From contig NZ_JARJBB010000004.1 in the NCBI RefSeq assembly GCF_029269835.1, positions 477,534 to 541,533 of the forward strand: a stretch of 64,000 nucleotides of DNA. Direction: 5' to 3'. Both the position numbers and the translations under genes were made by a program. The notes below the pieces were generated by a model. It searched no databases. It was not told the origin of the DNA and was given only the letters and a program-made list of their open reading frames with translations. Each line of letters opens with the position of its first letter. Within the stretch, counting starts at the first letter, position 1. Positions 1 to 10,368 of this stretch are shown here, piece after piece. The DNA is from Streptomyces tropicalis. Its GTDB lineage: Bacteria; Actinomycetota; Actinomycetes; Streptomycetales; Streptomycetaceae.

Positions 1-254
1 GCTCGGAGACATGACGGTTTCCTCCGGTCCGGGAACGCGTACGCCCATCATCGGCCGGGGGTGCGCGGGACGCGACTCGGTATCCCGCGCACCCGGCCGG
101 CGCCCCCCACCGCCCGTCCCGCGCCCGGGGCCGTCCGCGCCCCCGGCGCACCCCGGCCCGTCCCGCGTGTCCGGCCCGTCCCGCGCATACCGCGGCCCCG
201 GGGAGGAAAAATGAGACCGCGAGCGCAGGACAACCGAGGCGGAGGAACGGACCC
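1..254. other. Leading non-coding stretch upstream of pgm
   Basis: I see no credible gene here. The stretch is extremely GC-rich and carries loosely repeated CCCGTCCCGCG-like blocks around 112-190. The last 15 bases hold the pgm ribosome binding site (GGAGG at 241-245). Confidence 0.5.
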
Positions 255-1895
<1,641 letters not shown>

Positions 1896-2051
1896 CGGGC
1901 CGCGGCCGCCCGGGATCAGGGCGGCTGCCCCGGCGCCCCGGTCGGCGGGACGTCCCCGCAGGCCCGCTGCGGGTACCGGGCGCCGGGACACGCGGGGATC
2001 CATGTGAGAACGTAGTGCCAGGAAAGCCTTCCCGCGGATGGGATCGGCAGT

Positions 2052-4490
2052 ATGGGCCTGAGCGACATGGCGTACCCACACCGGATCGATCCGTTCGGGA
2101 TCACGTCCGCCGCCGTGGTCCTGGTGGACGCGCGCGGCCTGATCCACTACTGGAACCGCAGGGCGCAGACCCTCCTCGGCCACCCCGCCGCCCATGTCCT
2201 CGGCCGGCCGGTGACCTCCGTCCTGGCCGGCGAGGACGCGCTGGCGTCCTTCATCGCCGGGCGCCGCCGGGTCGGCGACGGCTGGGAGGGCGTGATCACG
2301 GCACGCCACCGGGCGGGCCACCGCGTCGACCTGGCCGTACGCACCTGCCCCCTGAGCAACGGCCACGGCGCCCGCTGGCTGGCGGTCGCCTGCGAGGTCA
2401 CCGCCCTGCGCGGCTGGGAGCTCGACCAGGCGCTGGTGCGGGGCCTGCTGGAGGAGTCCGCCCTCGGCGTCGGCGTCCTCGACACCGACCTGCGCTTCCA
2501 CCGGATCAACCGGGTGCTGGCCGGCATGGAGGGCCTCCTGCCCGCCGGCCGTCCCGGCCCGGAGACCGCCGGCCCGCACCCGGTCCCGCCCACCGTGGAG
2601 GCCCAGGCCCGGCAGGTGCTGATGTCCGGGCGGGTGCCGCTCGCCGTGGAGCAGGTGGCGGCGCCCCGGGGGGACCAGGAGGACGCCGAGCGGGGCCATC
2701 TCCGACTGCGCTCCTCGTTCCCGCTCCGGGACCCGGACGGGAAGATGCTCGGGGTGTGCCACACCGCGGCCGCCTTCACCGTCGAGGACCGGGCCCGCGA
2801 GCGGCTCACCCTGGTCAACGAGGCGGGTCAGCGCATCGGCACCTCCCTGGACCTGCACCGCACCGTGCACGAGCTGGGCGAGGTCCTGGTGCCCCAGCTC
2901 GCCGACTTCGCCGCCGTCGACCTCTTCGAGGGCGTCCTCACGGCCAAGGAGCTCACCGCTCGGCAGCTGACCGGCGACACACTCCAGCGAGCCGCCCACC
3001 TGTCCATCCACCAGGACCTGCCCGAGGCCGTCGTCGCGCTCGGGGAGCCGGCCGCCTACCCGGCCCAGTCCCCCCAGCGGCGCTGCCTCACCACCGGCCG
3101 CACGGTCCGCGACCCCGTCCTGGACCCCTCGACCTGGTGGCTCTCCGGGGACTCCCAGCGCCGGACCCGCCTGGAGACACTCGGCGTGCACTCGCACCTG
3201 ACCGTGCCCCTGCGGGCACGTGGCGTCACCATGGGCGTCGTCACGCTGCTCCGGTGGGAGAACCAGCAGGCCTTCGACGAGGACGACCAGCTCCTCGTCG
3301 AGGAACTGGTGGCCCGCGCGGCCGTGTGCGTGGACAACGCCCGCCGGTTCGCCCGCGAGCACGACGCGGCACTCGCCCTGCAGACCAGCCTGCTGCCCCC
3401 CGACGTGCCCGAGCACACCGCGGTCGACGTCGCGTTCCGCTATCTGCCCACCGACGCGGAGGCAGGCGTCGGCGGCGACTGGTTCGACGTCATCCCGCTC
3501 TCCGGCGCCCGGGTCGCCCTGGTCGTCGGGGACGTCATCGGGCACGGCATCCACGCCGCGGCCAGCATGGGCCGGCTGCGGGCCGCCGTGCAGACCCTGG
3601 CCGACCTGGACCTGCCCCCCGACGAACTCCTCGCCCACGTCGACGACCTGGTGCTGCGCCTCGCGGAGGAGGCGGAGGCGGCCCCGGGCGGGCCGAAGGT
3701 CATCGGCGCGACCTGCGTGTACGCCGTGTACGACCCGATCTCGCGCCGCCTCCAGGTGGCCCGCGCCGGCCACCCGAGCCCCGCCATCGCCCACCTCACC
3801 CAGCCCGTGGAATACCCCGACATCCCCGCCGGACCGCCGCTCGGCCTGGGCGGCCTGCCCTTCGAGTCGGCCGAGCTGGAGGTGGAGGAGGGCAGCGTCA
3901 TCGCGCTCTACACGGACGGCCTCATCGAGGCGTCCGACCGCGACGTCGACGTGGGCTTCGAGCGGCTCTCCTTCGCCCTGGCCCACCCGGACCGGCCGCT
4001 GGAGGAGATCTGCGACACGATGGTCCGCATCCTGCTGCCGGACCATCCGCCCGACGACGTCGCCTTCCTCGTCGCGCGCACCCGTGCGCTCAGCCCCGAC
4101 CTCGTGGCCACCTGGGAGGTGCCCCCGGACCCGGCCGCCGTGCAGGAGGCCCGCGGCAACACCGCCCGGAAAGTGGCCGAATGGGGCCTGGACGACTGCG
4201 CGTTCACCGCCGAACTCGTGGTGAGCGAGCTGGTGACCAACGCGATCACCCACGCCTGCGGGCCCATCACGCTCCGCCTCATCAACGAACGGCACCTCAT
4301 CTGCGAGGTGTCGGACGGCGGGAGCACGTCACCCCACCTGCGCCGGGCCCAGGCCACCGACGAGGGCGGGCGGGGACTCTTCCTGGTCGCCCAGGTCGCC
4401 CAGCGCTGGGGCACGCGCTACACGCCCACGGGCAAGACGATCTGGGCCGAACTCCAACTCCCGCCCCCGGCGGGGCGCGCCACGGCCTGA
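2052..4490 (+). CDS. PAS-PAS-GAF-SpoIIE phosphatase with C-terminal anti-sigma-type ATPase
   Basis: Soluble multidomain signalling protein of 812 aa. Two PAS-like sensory domains (about residues 14-120 and 130-245) precede a GAF domain (about 255-425), a SpoIIE/PP2C phosphatase (about 435-660; VGGDWFD near residue 473, VVGDVIGHG, and PDDVAFLV) and a HATPase_c module (about 685-805; ELVTNAITHA and GRGLFLV). The metal-binding aspartates are intact. This family dephosphorylates anti-sigma antagonists of the RsbV/SpoIIAA kind, and the ATPase resembles RsbW-type kinases, so one protein may both kinase and dephosphorylate an antagonist. No antagonist gene is adjacent. Streptomyces genomes carry many such orphans. 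The start is weakly marked; ATG at 2067 is an alternative. Confidence 0.9.
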   Translation: MGLSDMAYPHRIDPFGITSAAVVLVDARGLIHYWNRRAQTLLGHPAAHVLGRPVTSVLAGEDALASFIAGRRRVGDGWEGVITARHRAGHRVDLAVRTCPLSNGHGARWLAVACEVTALRGWELDQALVRGLLEESALGVGVLDTDLRFHRINRVLAGMEGLLPAGRPGPETAGPHPVPPTVEAQARQVLMSGRVPLAVEQVAAPRGDQEDAERGHLRLRSSFPLRDPDGKMLGVCHTAAAFTVEDRARERLTLVNEAGQRIGTSLDLHRTVHELGEVLVPQLADFAAVDLFEGVLTAKELTARQLTGDTLQRAAHLSIHQDLPEAVVALGEPAAYPAQSPQRRCLTTGRTVRDPVLDPSTWWLSGDSQRRTRLETLGVHSHLTVPLRARGVTMGVVTLLRWENQQAFDEDDQLLVEELVARAAVCVDNARRFAREHDAALALQTSLLPPDVPEHTAVDVAFRYLPTDAEAGVGGDWFDVIPLSGARVALVVGDVIGHGIHAAASMGRLRAAVQTLADLDLPPDELLAHVDDLVLRLAEEAEAAPGGPKVIGATCVYAVYDPISRRLQVARAGHPSPAIAHLTQPVEYPDIPAGPPLGLGGLPFESAELEVEEGSVIALYTDGLIEASDRDVDVGFERLSFALAHPDRPLEEICDTMVRILLPDHPPDDVAFLVARTRALSPDLVATWEVPPDPAAVQEARGNTARKVAEWGLDDCAFTAELVVSELVTNAITHACGPITLRLINERHLICEVSDGGSTSPHLRRAQATDEGGRGLFLVAQVAQRWGTRYTPTGKTIWAELQLPPPAGRATA

Positions 4491-4734
4491 GCGGCGGGCG
4501 CCGGCCGCCGCCCGCGTCCCCCACCGGGCACGGATCCGTCCGGCCCGGGTTCGCCGTCCGGTCCGGGGAATTCGCCCCGCCGACTCTCCGGTCGCGGGCG
4601 ATCGCGCCGGACCGCCCGCCGTGCGGCCTGCGCGGCGACACCGCGCCGCCCCCGGGAGAACCTCCGGGCACCGCGGAAGGCCTCGGGAATCCTCGGGAAA
4701 TCCCGCAAACCGCCATCCCATTCGGGCCCGCGCC

Positions 4735-4762
4735 CGTATCGGATACGTGGCACGAGCCACGT
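4735..4762. promoter_or_regulatory. Two abutting palindromes upstream of the 50-aa gene
   Basis: CGTATC-G-GATACG (4735-4747) overlaps ACGTGGC-ACGA-GCCACGT (4745-4762). Both have perfect arms and end 21 bases before the ATG at 4784. They may be a repressor operator or a 5'-leader hairpin. Direct TCGGGAA repeats lie just upstream (4680-4700). Function is inferred from position only. Confidence 0.5.
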
Positions 4763-4783
4763 GGCACCCGCAGGAGGCACACG

Positions 4784-4936
4784 ATGGCGATCTTCAAGGA
4801 TCTCTTCCCGGCCAGGCACCGTGACCACGGGGACGAAGGGACCTCGGGACACGACGACACCTCGATGGGGGAGGGGCGGCACCACCACCGGCACGACGAC
4901 GAGCGCCGCGACCGCCGGTTCCGCGACCACCGATGA
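4784..4936 (+). CDS. Small His/Asp/Arg-rich hypothetical protein (50 aa)
   Basis: Unrecognised 50-aa protein. The first eight residues (MAIFKDLF) look like a short amphipathic helix. The remainder is strongly hydrophilic, with a GRHHHRHDDERRDRRF tail and several HD pairs, so metal or nucleic-acid binding is possible but unproven. The start is well supported by AGGAGG about seven bases upstream of the ATG at 4784. It stands alone between the SpoIIE phosphatase and the ABC exporter, with paired palindromes in its leader. No membrane segment or signal peptide is visible. Confidence 0.65.
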   Translation: MAIFKDLFPARHRDHGDEGTSGHDDTSMGEGRHHHRHDDERRDRRFRDHR

Positions 4937-5002
4937 GGACCGGGCGGGCCGGTCTGCCGGGGGAACCGGTCCGCCCCGTCGCCCGTCCGGGGAGTCAACC
5001 CC

Positions 5003-6871
5003 ATGCCGAGCCTCCCGCGCTCCCTCCCGTGGTGGCCGCCGCCGGTCCGCGAGGACGGTGAAGCCGTCGTCGCGGCCGCGCCGGCGCTGTCGCCGCGCAC
5101 GGTGTTCCGGCGGTTCTGGCCCTACACCCGCGGCCGCCGCGTCTGGCTGGTGCCGCTGCTGCTGTTCAGCCTGCTCGGCCCCGTCGTCGACGCGGCCGAG
5201 CTGTGGCTGTTCAAGCTCGTGGTCGACGACGTGCTCGTCCCGCGCGACCTCCGGCCGTTCCTGTGGATCGCCCCGGTCTACCTCGGCCTCGTCGTCGCCT
5301 CCGGCCTGCTCGGCTACGCCGACGACATGACCTCGGCCTGGGTCGGCGAGAACTTCCTGCTCGATGTGCGCGCCGACGTCTTCCGCCACGTCCAGGGGCT
5401 GTCCCCCGGCTTCTTCGAGCGGCGCCGGCTCGGCGACGTGCTGTCCCGGGTGACCGGCGACGTCGACGCCGTCGAGACCTTCCTGCTGTCCGGGGTGGCG
5501 ACCGGCCTCTACCACGTCGTCCGGCTCGGAGTCTTCCTCGGGCTGCTCTTCTACCTCCGCTGGGACCTCACCCTGCTGGCCCTGTTCGTCGTGCCGCTGT
5601 TCTTCTGCGCCGCCCGGCACTTCTCCCGCCTGATCAAGGACGCGTCACGCGAGCGCAGACGTCGCACCGGTGCGCTCGGTGCCGTCGCCGAGGAGTCGCT
5701 CGGCAACGTGACCCTGGTGCAGGCGTACAACCGGCAGGACTGGGAGGCGCGGCGCTTCGACCGAGAGAACACCGGCCGGTTCCACGCCGCGCTGGCCGCC
5801 ACCCGCATCCGTGCCCTCTACGGCTCGCTCGTCGAGGTCGTCGAAGTCACCGGGGCCCTCGCCGTCATGGGCCTCGGCACCTGGGAACTGGCCCGGGGAC
5901 AGCTGACGCTGGGCGGCCTCCTGGTGTTCCTCGTCCTGATCGGCAAGCTCTACGGCCCGATCCGCGGTCTCTCCCGCCTGGGCAACACCTTCTACGCCGC
6001 GTCCGCCTCGGCGGAGCGGATCCTCGAACTGCTGGACCAGCGGCCCCAGGTGACCGAGTCCCCGGGCGCCCGGCGGACCGGCCGGGTACGCGGCGACGTC
6101 GTCCTCGACGGCGTGACCTTCACCTACCCCGGCACCTCCCGGCCCGCCCTGTCCGACGTGTCCCTCCACGCCGCCCCGGGGGAGACCGTGGCCCTCGTCG
6201 GAGCCAGCGGGGCGGGCAAGTCCACGGTGGCGAAACTGCTCCTGCGCTTCTACGACCCCGACCGTGGCGCGGTCCTGCTGGACGGGACGGACCTGCGCGA
6301 GCTGCTGCTCGGCGACGTCCGGGAGAGCGTCGCCGTGGTCCTGCAGGAGACGCTCGTCCTCCACGGCACCGTACGGGAGAACATCGCCTACGGCCGCCCC
6401 GGCGCGACCCGCGAGGAGATCGTCGCCGCGGCCCGCGCGGCCGACGCCCACGACTTCGTCGAACGGCTCCCGGACGGCTACGACACCCTCGTCGGCCGGC
6501 ACGGCCGGACCCTCTCGGGCGGCCAGTGCCGGCGGCTGGCCATCGCCCGCGCGATGATCCGCGACGCCCCCGTGCTGCTCCTGGACGAACCGACCACCGG
6601 CCTCGACACGGAGTCCGGCCGGCGCGTCATGGAACCGCTGCGCCGCCTGATGGCCGGGCGGACCACCATCGTCGTCTCGCACCACCTGCTGACCGTCCGC
6701 GACGCCACCCGCATCGTGGTCCTCGACGACGGCCGCGTCGCCGAGTGCGGCACGCACGCCGAACTCCTCCGCCGGGACGGCGTGTACGCCCGGCTGCACC
6801 GCCTTCGCCCCCGGCCCGGTGCCCCAGCGGCCGTGGCCGCGGACCCGCCGCCGGACAGGGTGCCGTCGTGA
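5003..6871 (+). CDS. ABC exporter half-transporter (fused permease and ATPase)
   Basis: A 622-aa type I exporter of the MsbA/LmrA/MDR class that would use ATP to move a hydrophobic substrate, lipid or peptide out of the cell. The N-terminal six-helix domain spans about residues 35-340, with the first helix at WLVPLLLFSLLG. The nucleotide-binding domain has Walker A GASGAGKST (400-408), a signature LSGGQ near 504, Walker B VLLLDEP near 525 and the switch histidine in VVSHH. All ATPase motifs are intact. The stop codon overlaps the GTG of a protein kinase gene (GTGA), so transporter and kinase are translationally coupled. The substrate cannot be read from sequence. Confidence 0.92.
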   Translation: MPSLPRSLPWWPPPVREDGEAVVAAAPALSPRTVFRRFWPYTRGRRVWLVPLLLFSLLGPVVDAAELWLFKLVVDDVLVPRDLRPFLWIAPVYLGLVVASGLLGYADDMTSAWVGENFLLDVRADVFRHVQGLSPGFFERRRLGDVLSRVTGDVDAVETFLLSGVATGLYHVVRLGVFLGLLFYLRWDLTLLALFVVPLFFCAARHFSRLIKDASRERRRRTGALGAVAEESLGNVTLVQAYNRQDWEARRFDRENTGRFHAALAATRIRALYGSLVEVVEVTGALAVMGLGTWELARGQLTLGGLLVFLVLIGKLYGPIRGLSRLGNTFYAASASAERILELLDQRPQVTESPGARRTGRVRGDVVLDGVTFTYPGTSRPALSDVSLHAAPGETVALVGASGAGKSTVAKLLLRFYDPDRGAVLLDGTDLRELLLGDVRESVAVVLQETLVLHGTVRENIAYGRPGATREEIVAAARAADAHDFVERLPDGYDTLVGRHGRTLSGGQCRRLAIARAMIRDAPVLLLDEPTTGLDTESGRRVMEPLRRLMAGRTTIVVSHHLLTVRDATRIVVLDDGRVAECGTHAELLRRDGVYARLHRLRPRPGAPAAVAADPPPDRVPS

Positions 6872-7809
6872 CCGGCGTGCCCGCATCCGCCCCGACCCCG
6901 GACCCGGCCCCCGCGCTGGACCCGGGCGACCGGCCCGCACCGGGATACGAGGTCCTCGGCCACCTGGCACGCACCGGATGGCTCGACGTGTACGACGCCT
7001 GGAGCGAGGACCGGGCCTGTCGGTGCGTCCTGAAGACGGTGCGCCCCGACCGCCGCGACGAGGCGCCGCTGCGCGGGCGCCTGCTGCGCGAGGGCCGGTG
7101 GCTGTGCGCCTTCACCCACCCCCACCTGGTCCGCGGCTACGACGTGATCCGGACGCCGGACGCGCTGGTCGTCCTGGAGACGCTGACCGGGGAGACCCTC
7201 GCCCACCTGCTCCACCGGCTGCGGCGCCGGCCAGCCGCCACCGACGTGGCGCTCCTGGGCGTCCAGCTGTGCTCCGCGATCCACTACCTGCACGGCCGGG
7301 GCCTGCTCCACCTGGACCTCAAGCCGTCGAACGTCGTGGTCGAACGGGGCCACGCCAAGGTGCTCGACCTGAGCGTGGCCCGGCCGCCGGGACCCGCGCC
7401 GCCCGGTCTCGGCACCCCCGCCCACCTGTCGCCCGAACAGGCCCGCGGCGGCGAGCTGTCGGCGGCGGCCGACGTGTGGGGCATCGGCGGCACCCTCTAC
7501 GAGACGGCCGCCGGGGAGCCCCCGTTCGGCCGGTGGACGGCAACCGGCCCGGATGCGGTCGCGGGTGCCGGTGCCGGCGTGGGTCCGAGTGCGGGTCCGG
7601 GCGGCCGTGCGGGTGCGGCCGGCGGCGCCTCGGCCCGCGGCACGGACACCCCGTACCCGGACGGCCCCGCTCCGCCGCTCTCCGCCCGTCGGCGCCTGCC
7701 ACGCGCCCTCGCCGACGCCGTCGACGCCTGCCTGAGCCCCGACCCGCGGCGGCGGCCGACGGTGCCCGAACTGGCCGCCGCCCTCGGCGCCGTGGCTCAC
7801 CGGCCGTAG
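6868..7809 (+). CDS. Soluble Ser/Thr protein kinase coupled to the ABC exporter
   Basis: A 313-aa eukaryotic-type (Hanks) kinase without a membrane segment or sensor domain. The invariant lysine (Lys56, in CVLKTV), the catalytic loop HLDLKPSN (Asp150) and an SPE in the activation segment are visible. The glycine loop is degenerate (HLARTGWLDVY) and the usual DFG is DLS (Asp167), so it keeps the catalytic aspartates but is a divergent kinase. A Gly/Ala-rich low-complexity insert occupies about residues 228-262. GTG at 6868 overlaps the transporter stop by four bases. The tight coupling suggests it phosphorylates or gates the exporter. Its 3' end overlaps the convergent anti-sigma gene by 13 bases. 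Confidence 0.88.
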   Translation: MTGVPASAPTPDPAPALDPGDRPAPGYEVLGHLARTGWLDVYDAWSEDRACRCVLKTVRPDRRDEAPLRGRLLREGRWLCAFTHPHLVRGYDVIRTPDALVVLETLTGETLAHLLHRLRRRPAATDVALLGVQLCSAIHYLHGRGLLHLDLKPSNVVVERGHAKVLDLSVARPPGPAPPGLGTPAHLSPEQARGGELSAAADVWGIGGTLYETAAGEPPFGRWTATGPDAVAGAGAGVGPSAGPGGRAGAAGGASARGTDTPYPDGPAPPLSARRRLPRALADAVDACLSPDPRRRPTVPELAAALGAVAHRP

Positions 7810-8597
7810 GCGCCCGCCGCGGACCCCGCCGCGCGGTCCGGACCGGCCGCCGGGAAGCGGGCGGTGGCGAGCACGGTCCCGTCCGCCGCGGTGATCCGTG
7901 CCCCGGCCACCGGCGCCGCGCCGATCGACACCGGGCCGCCCCAGTAGCCGTACCCGCGGTGCACGGTGAAGTCGCCGACCCGGAGCGTCCTGCCGTCGCC
8001 GCGCTCCAGCAGGCAGGTCACCCTGCCGGTGTACGGGGTGCCCGCGTCGGCCAGGTCCACGGACATGTAGACCCAGCCGGGCGTGCCCCGGTGGACGTAG
8101 ATGTCGCCGACCGGCGTCCCCGCGGCCCGTGGCGACATCAGCGGCGCCTCCATCAGGTCGACCACCGACGCGCCGGGCGCGGCCGGCCCGGCGACGGCGC
8201 CCTGGACCGCCGTGCCGACGGCCCACCCGCCGAACCCGAGGGCCAGCACCGCCGCGGTCGCCGCGGCGGCGATCCGCAGCCGCGGCCGCCGTCCGGCACC
8301 CGGCCACGGGAGACGGGACCCGGGCCGCCGTGCCGCGGCCCGCCGCCCCGCGTGCCCCGAGGCCTCCCGCATCAGAGCCTGCGCCACCCGGGTCTCGAAG
8401 CCGACCGGCGGCTCGCTGCCCGGCAGCAGCCCGATGAGCCGGTCGCCCACGAGCGTCAGCTGCTCGACGTACTCCCGGCATCCGGGGCACCGGTCCAAAT
8501 GGGCGACCGCCCCGGACCGCTCGCGGCCCGGCAGCACCCCGAGGGCCAGCTCGGCGCCGATCTCCCGCAGTCGTGCGCAGGTCATCTCAACAGTCAT
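7797..8597 (-). CDS. Membrane anti-sigma factor with zinc-finger domain (RskA-like)
   Basis: A 266-aa predicted anti-sigma factor for the ECF sigma encoded just upstream. The cytoplasmic N-terminus carries a ZAS-type motif, His33-x3-Cys37-x2-Cys40 (HLDRCPGC). A single transmembrane helix near residues 105-130 (AAVLALGFGGWAVGTAV) is followed by an extracellular C-terminal domain resembling the sensor domain of RskA. Such proteins are cleaved by regulated proteolysis to free sigma. Its start overlaps the sigma gene 3' end by 11 bases, the usual arrangement. A second in-frame ATG (MTCARL) four codons in is an alternative start. Confidence 0.9.
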   Translation of the reverse strand: MTVEMTCARLREIGAELALGVLPGRERSGAVAHLDRCPGCREYVEQLTLVGDRLIGLLPGSEPPVGFETRVAQALMREASGHAGRRAAARRPGSRLPWPGAGRRPRLRIAAAATAAVLALGFGGWAVGTAVQGAVAGPAAPGASVVDLMEAPLMSPRAAGTPVGDIYVHRGTPGWVYMSVDLADAGTPYTGRVTCLLERGDGRTLRVGDFTVHRGYGYWGGPVSIGAAPVAGARITAADGTVLATARFPAAGPDRAAGSAAGAYGR

Positions 8598-9246
8598 GGC
8601 CGCCTCGCTCCGAGGGCGCGAGCGCGGTGCGCAGCTTGCCCATCGCCGTCCTGATGCGTGTCTTGGCCGTCCCCAACGGGATCGCCTCCCAGTCGGCGAC
8701 CTCCTGGGCCGTCATGCCGTAGATCCCCGCCATCACCAGCGCCCGGGCCTGCTCGCGCGGCAGCCGCGCCACCGCGGCCCGCAGCCGCGTCGACGCCTCG
8801 TCGGCCAGCGCGTGCTGCTCGGGTGTCCGCCCGACGACGCCCAGGACGGCGTCCAGGTCCTCCGGCGCCACCGGCTCGGGCCGCCGTGAGCGGACGGCGT
8901 CGATGGCCAGGTTGCGGGCGATCGTGGTGAGCCAGGTCGTCACCGACCCACGCCGCGGATCGTAGATCTGCGCGTGCCGCCACGCCCGCTCGAAGGTCTG
9001 CTGTGCGATGTCCTCGGCGAGCTGCGGATCCCCGGTGACGGCGACGGCGACCCCGAAGACCGTGTGCTGGAACCTCCGGACGAAGGTCACCGCTAGCTCC
9101 GGGTCGCCGGTGGCCAGCCCCGACAGCAGCGCCTCGTCCGGAAGGCGCCCCACGGGGAACCGGAACCTCTGCACACCGGTAGGTACGGTGCGTCCCCGCC
9201 CGGGGATTGCCCCGCCGCCACGGAAGACCCTGCCAGCCCCGGCCAC
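8587..9246 (-). CDS. ECF RNA polymerase sigma factor (SigK-like)
   Basis: Alternative sigma factor of about 200 aa with sigma-2 (about residues 40-110; EDIAQQTFERAW and TWLTTIARNLAID) and sigma-4 (about 150-205; REQARALVMAGIYGMTAQEVAD and IPLGTAKTRI). Together with the overlapping zinc-finger membrane anti-sigma downstream it forms a SigK/RskA-like pair. The stated start is the longest frame. The first 25 residues are Gly/Arg-rich and not typical of the family, so an internal start near VQRFRFPVG is likely. No target promoter could be identified by eye. Confidence 0.9.
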   Translation of the reverse strand: MAGAGRVFRGGGAIPGRGRTVPTGVQRFRFPVGRLPDEALLSGLATGDPELAVTFVRRFQHTVFGVAVAVTGDPQLAEDIAQQTFERAWRHAQIYDPRRGSVTTWLTTIARNLAIDAVRSRRPEPVAPEDLDAVLGVVGRTPEQHALADEASTRLRAAVARLPREQARALVMAGIYGMTAQEVADWEAIPLGTAKTRIRTAMGKLRTALAPSERGGHDC

Positions 9247-9363
9247 CCTCTCGCCCCTCGACGATCACGGCCCGGCCCCGGCCCCCGCCCGGGGCGCCTC
9301 CCCTCCATCATGCGGCGGCCGCGGCGGCCCCGCGGGGGAGCGAGCCGGGGCGCCGGCGGTCCG

Positions 9364-9500
9364 CTCATCCGTGCCGGCGGAGGAACTCGGCGATCCCGGT
9401 GCGGGTCGGACGGTCCGGCAGGGGCGCAGGCCCGGCGTCGAGGAAAGCGGTGATCACCGCGCAGGCCCGCTCGTCGGTGTGGTCGAGGCCGCGGCGGCCG
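9364..9500 (-). pseudogene. C-terminal tail of an unidentified protein
   Basis: Reading minus-strand from about 9500 to a TGA at 9364-9366 gives about 45 codons with a natural-looking end (HTDERACAVITAFLDAG and later GIAEFLRRHG). No start codon or upstream domain exists, and the frame meets the transposase remnant at about 9500. It looks like the 3' end of a gene cut away by an insertion/deletion. Family not recognised. Confidence 0.4.
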
Positions 9501-9507
9501 TCCGCCG

Positions 9508-9660
9508 AAGTTCGACCCCGGGGGCTACGAGGCGAGGCACGCGGTCGAGTGCGGCGTCGATCGTCTCGAAGGACACCGCGCCGTGGCCACGGGGTACGAC
9601 CGGCTCGCGGTCCGCTACGAGGCGACCGTCCTCGTCGCGGCCGTCGACGACGGGCGGTGA
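9508..9660 (+). pseudogene. 3' remnant of an IS5-family transposase
   Basis: Fifty codons ending in TGA encode YEARHAVECGVDRLEGHRA followed by VATGYDRLAVRYEATVL. This closely resembles the conserved C-terminal block of Streptomyces IS5-family DDE transposases (pattern Y-x-x-R-H-x-V-E-x-x-x-x-R-L-K, then RAVATRYDKLAVRYEATVLVAA). Nothing of the N-terminal two thirds remains and there is no start codon, so it is a dead fragment marking an old insertion. The residues flanking the catalytic glutamate region are still recognisable, so decay is moderate. Confidence 0.75.
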
Positions 9661-9663
9661 CCG

Positions 9664-9812
9664 GCGTCGCAGAGAGTGATCCAGTAGCGGCGCTCGCCCC
9701 CGATGTGGGTGCTGCGCACGTCTTCGAGGACGCCGCCCTAGCTCTCGATGGTGCGCGCCGAGCCGATGTCGCCGTCGTCGCAGGTGAGGAGGACCTGGCC
9801 AGCCGGGCGACG
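9664..9812 (-). pseudogene. GNAT acetyltransferase remnant with in-frame amber stop
   Basis: On the minus strand the frame reads VLLTCDDGDIGSARTIES, then TAG (9738-9740), then GGVLEDVRS and GGERRYWI. This is the typical C-terminal half of a GNAT N-acetyltransferase (VLLTCD..N..S.RTIE.NGG.LED.......RYWI). The stop replaces the conserved Asn before GG. The N-terminal half and start are missing. With the transposase tail next to it, this marks a degraded locus. Confidence 0.7.
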
Positions 9813-9939
9813 TGACTCGCCCGCCGCTCCCCACGGAACGCGTTCCATGCCGTGCGCCCCGGGGAGCGGCACGAACCCCGGAGCTCAGAGGGCAGTTCAA
9901 CACCTCTGGGACGTCGCTCCGGACGTCGGGAGGACGAGG

Positions 9940-10368
9940 CTAACGACTGCTGCCGGCCGACACCGGGGGAGTGGGGCTGCCGACCCGTAGAGGACGCGCC
10001 GGGCCGCCGACTGCCGTCGGGGGGGCCGGGACGGCGGCCGGCTCAGGCTCGCGGAGTTCGGCGAGGAGCTCGTTCCGGCCGGCGAGCAGCTCGGTGAGGA
10101 TGCGGCGGGCGGCGCGCAGCAGTTCGGCGACGTCGCCGCCGGCGAGGGCGTAGCGGACCGTGGAACCCTCCCGGATGGACACCACGATGCCGGAACGGCG
10201 CAGCACGGCCAGCTGCTGCGACAGGCTCGACGGCTCGATCTCGATGTCGGCGAGCAGGTCCCGCACCGGTACGGGGCCGTGCTGCAGGAGTTCCAGGACC
10301 CGGATGCGCACGGGGTGTCCGAGCATGCGGAAGAACTCCGCCTTGGCCTGGTAGAGGGGGACTTGCAT
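9940..10368 (-). CDS. ArsR-family winged-helix transcriptional regulator
   Basis: A 142-aa DNA-binding regulator. The winged helix spans about residues 8-95: HPVRIRVLELLQHGPVPVRDL, then EPSSLSQQLAVLRRSGIV as recognition helix and REGSTVRYAL as wing. No cysteine metal-site motif (ELCVCD) is present, so it is not an arsenic-type sensor. A C-terminal helix (VAELLRAARRILTELLAGRNELL) likely dimerises, followed by a Pro-rich tail. ATG at 10368 is preceded by GGGAG at a good distance. Upstream open codons are not needed. No partner gene is adjacent: downstream lies the degraded region, upstream a separate minus-strand gene. Confidence 0.85.
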   Translation of the reverse strand: MQVPLYQAKAEFFRMLGHPVRIRVLELLQHGPVPVRDLLADIEIEPSSLSQQLAVLRRSGIVVSIREGSTVRYALAGGDVAELLRAARRILTELLAGRNELLAELREPEPAAVPAPPTAVGGPARPLRVGSPTPPVSAGSSR

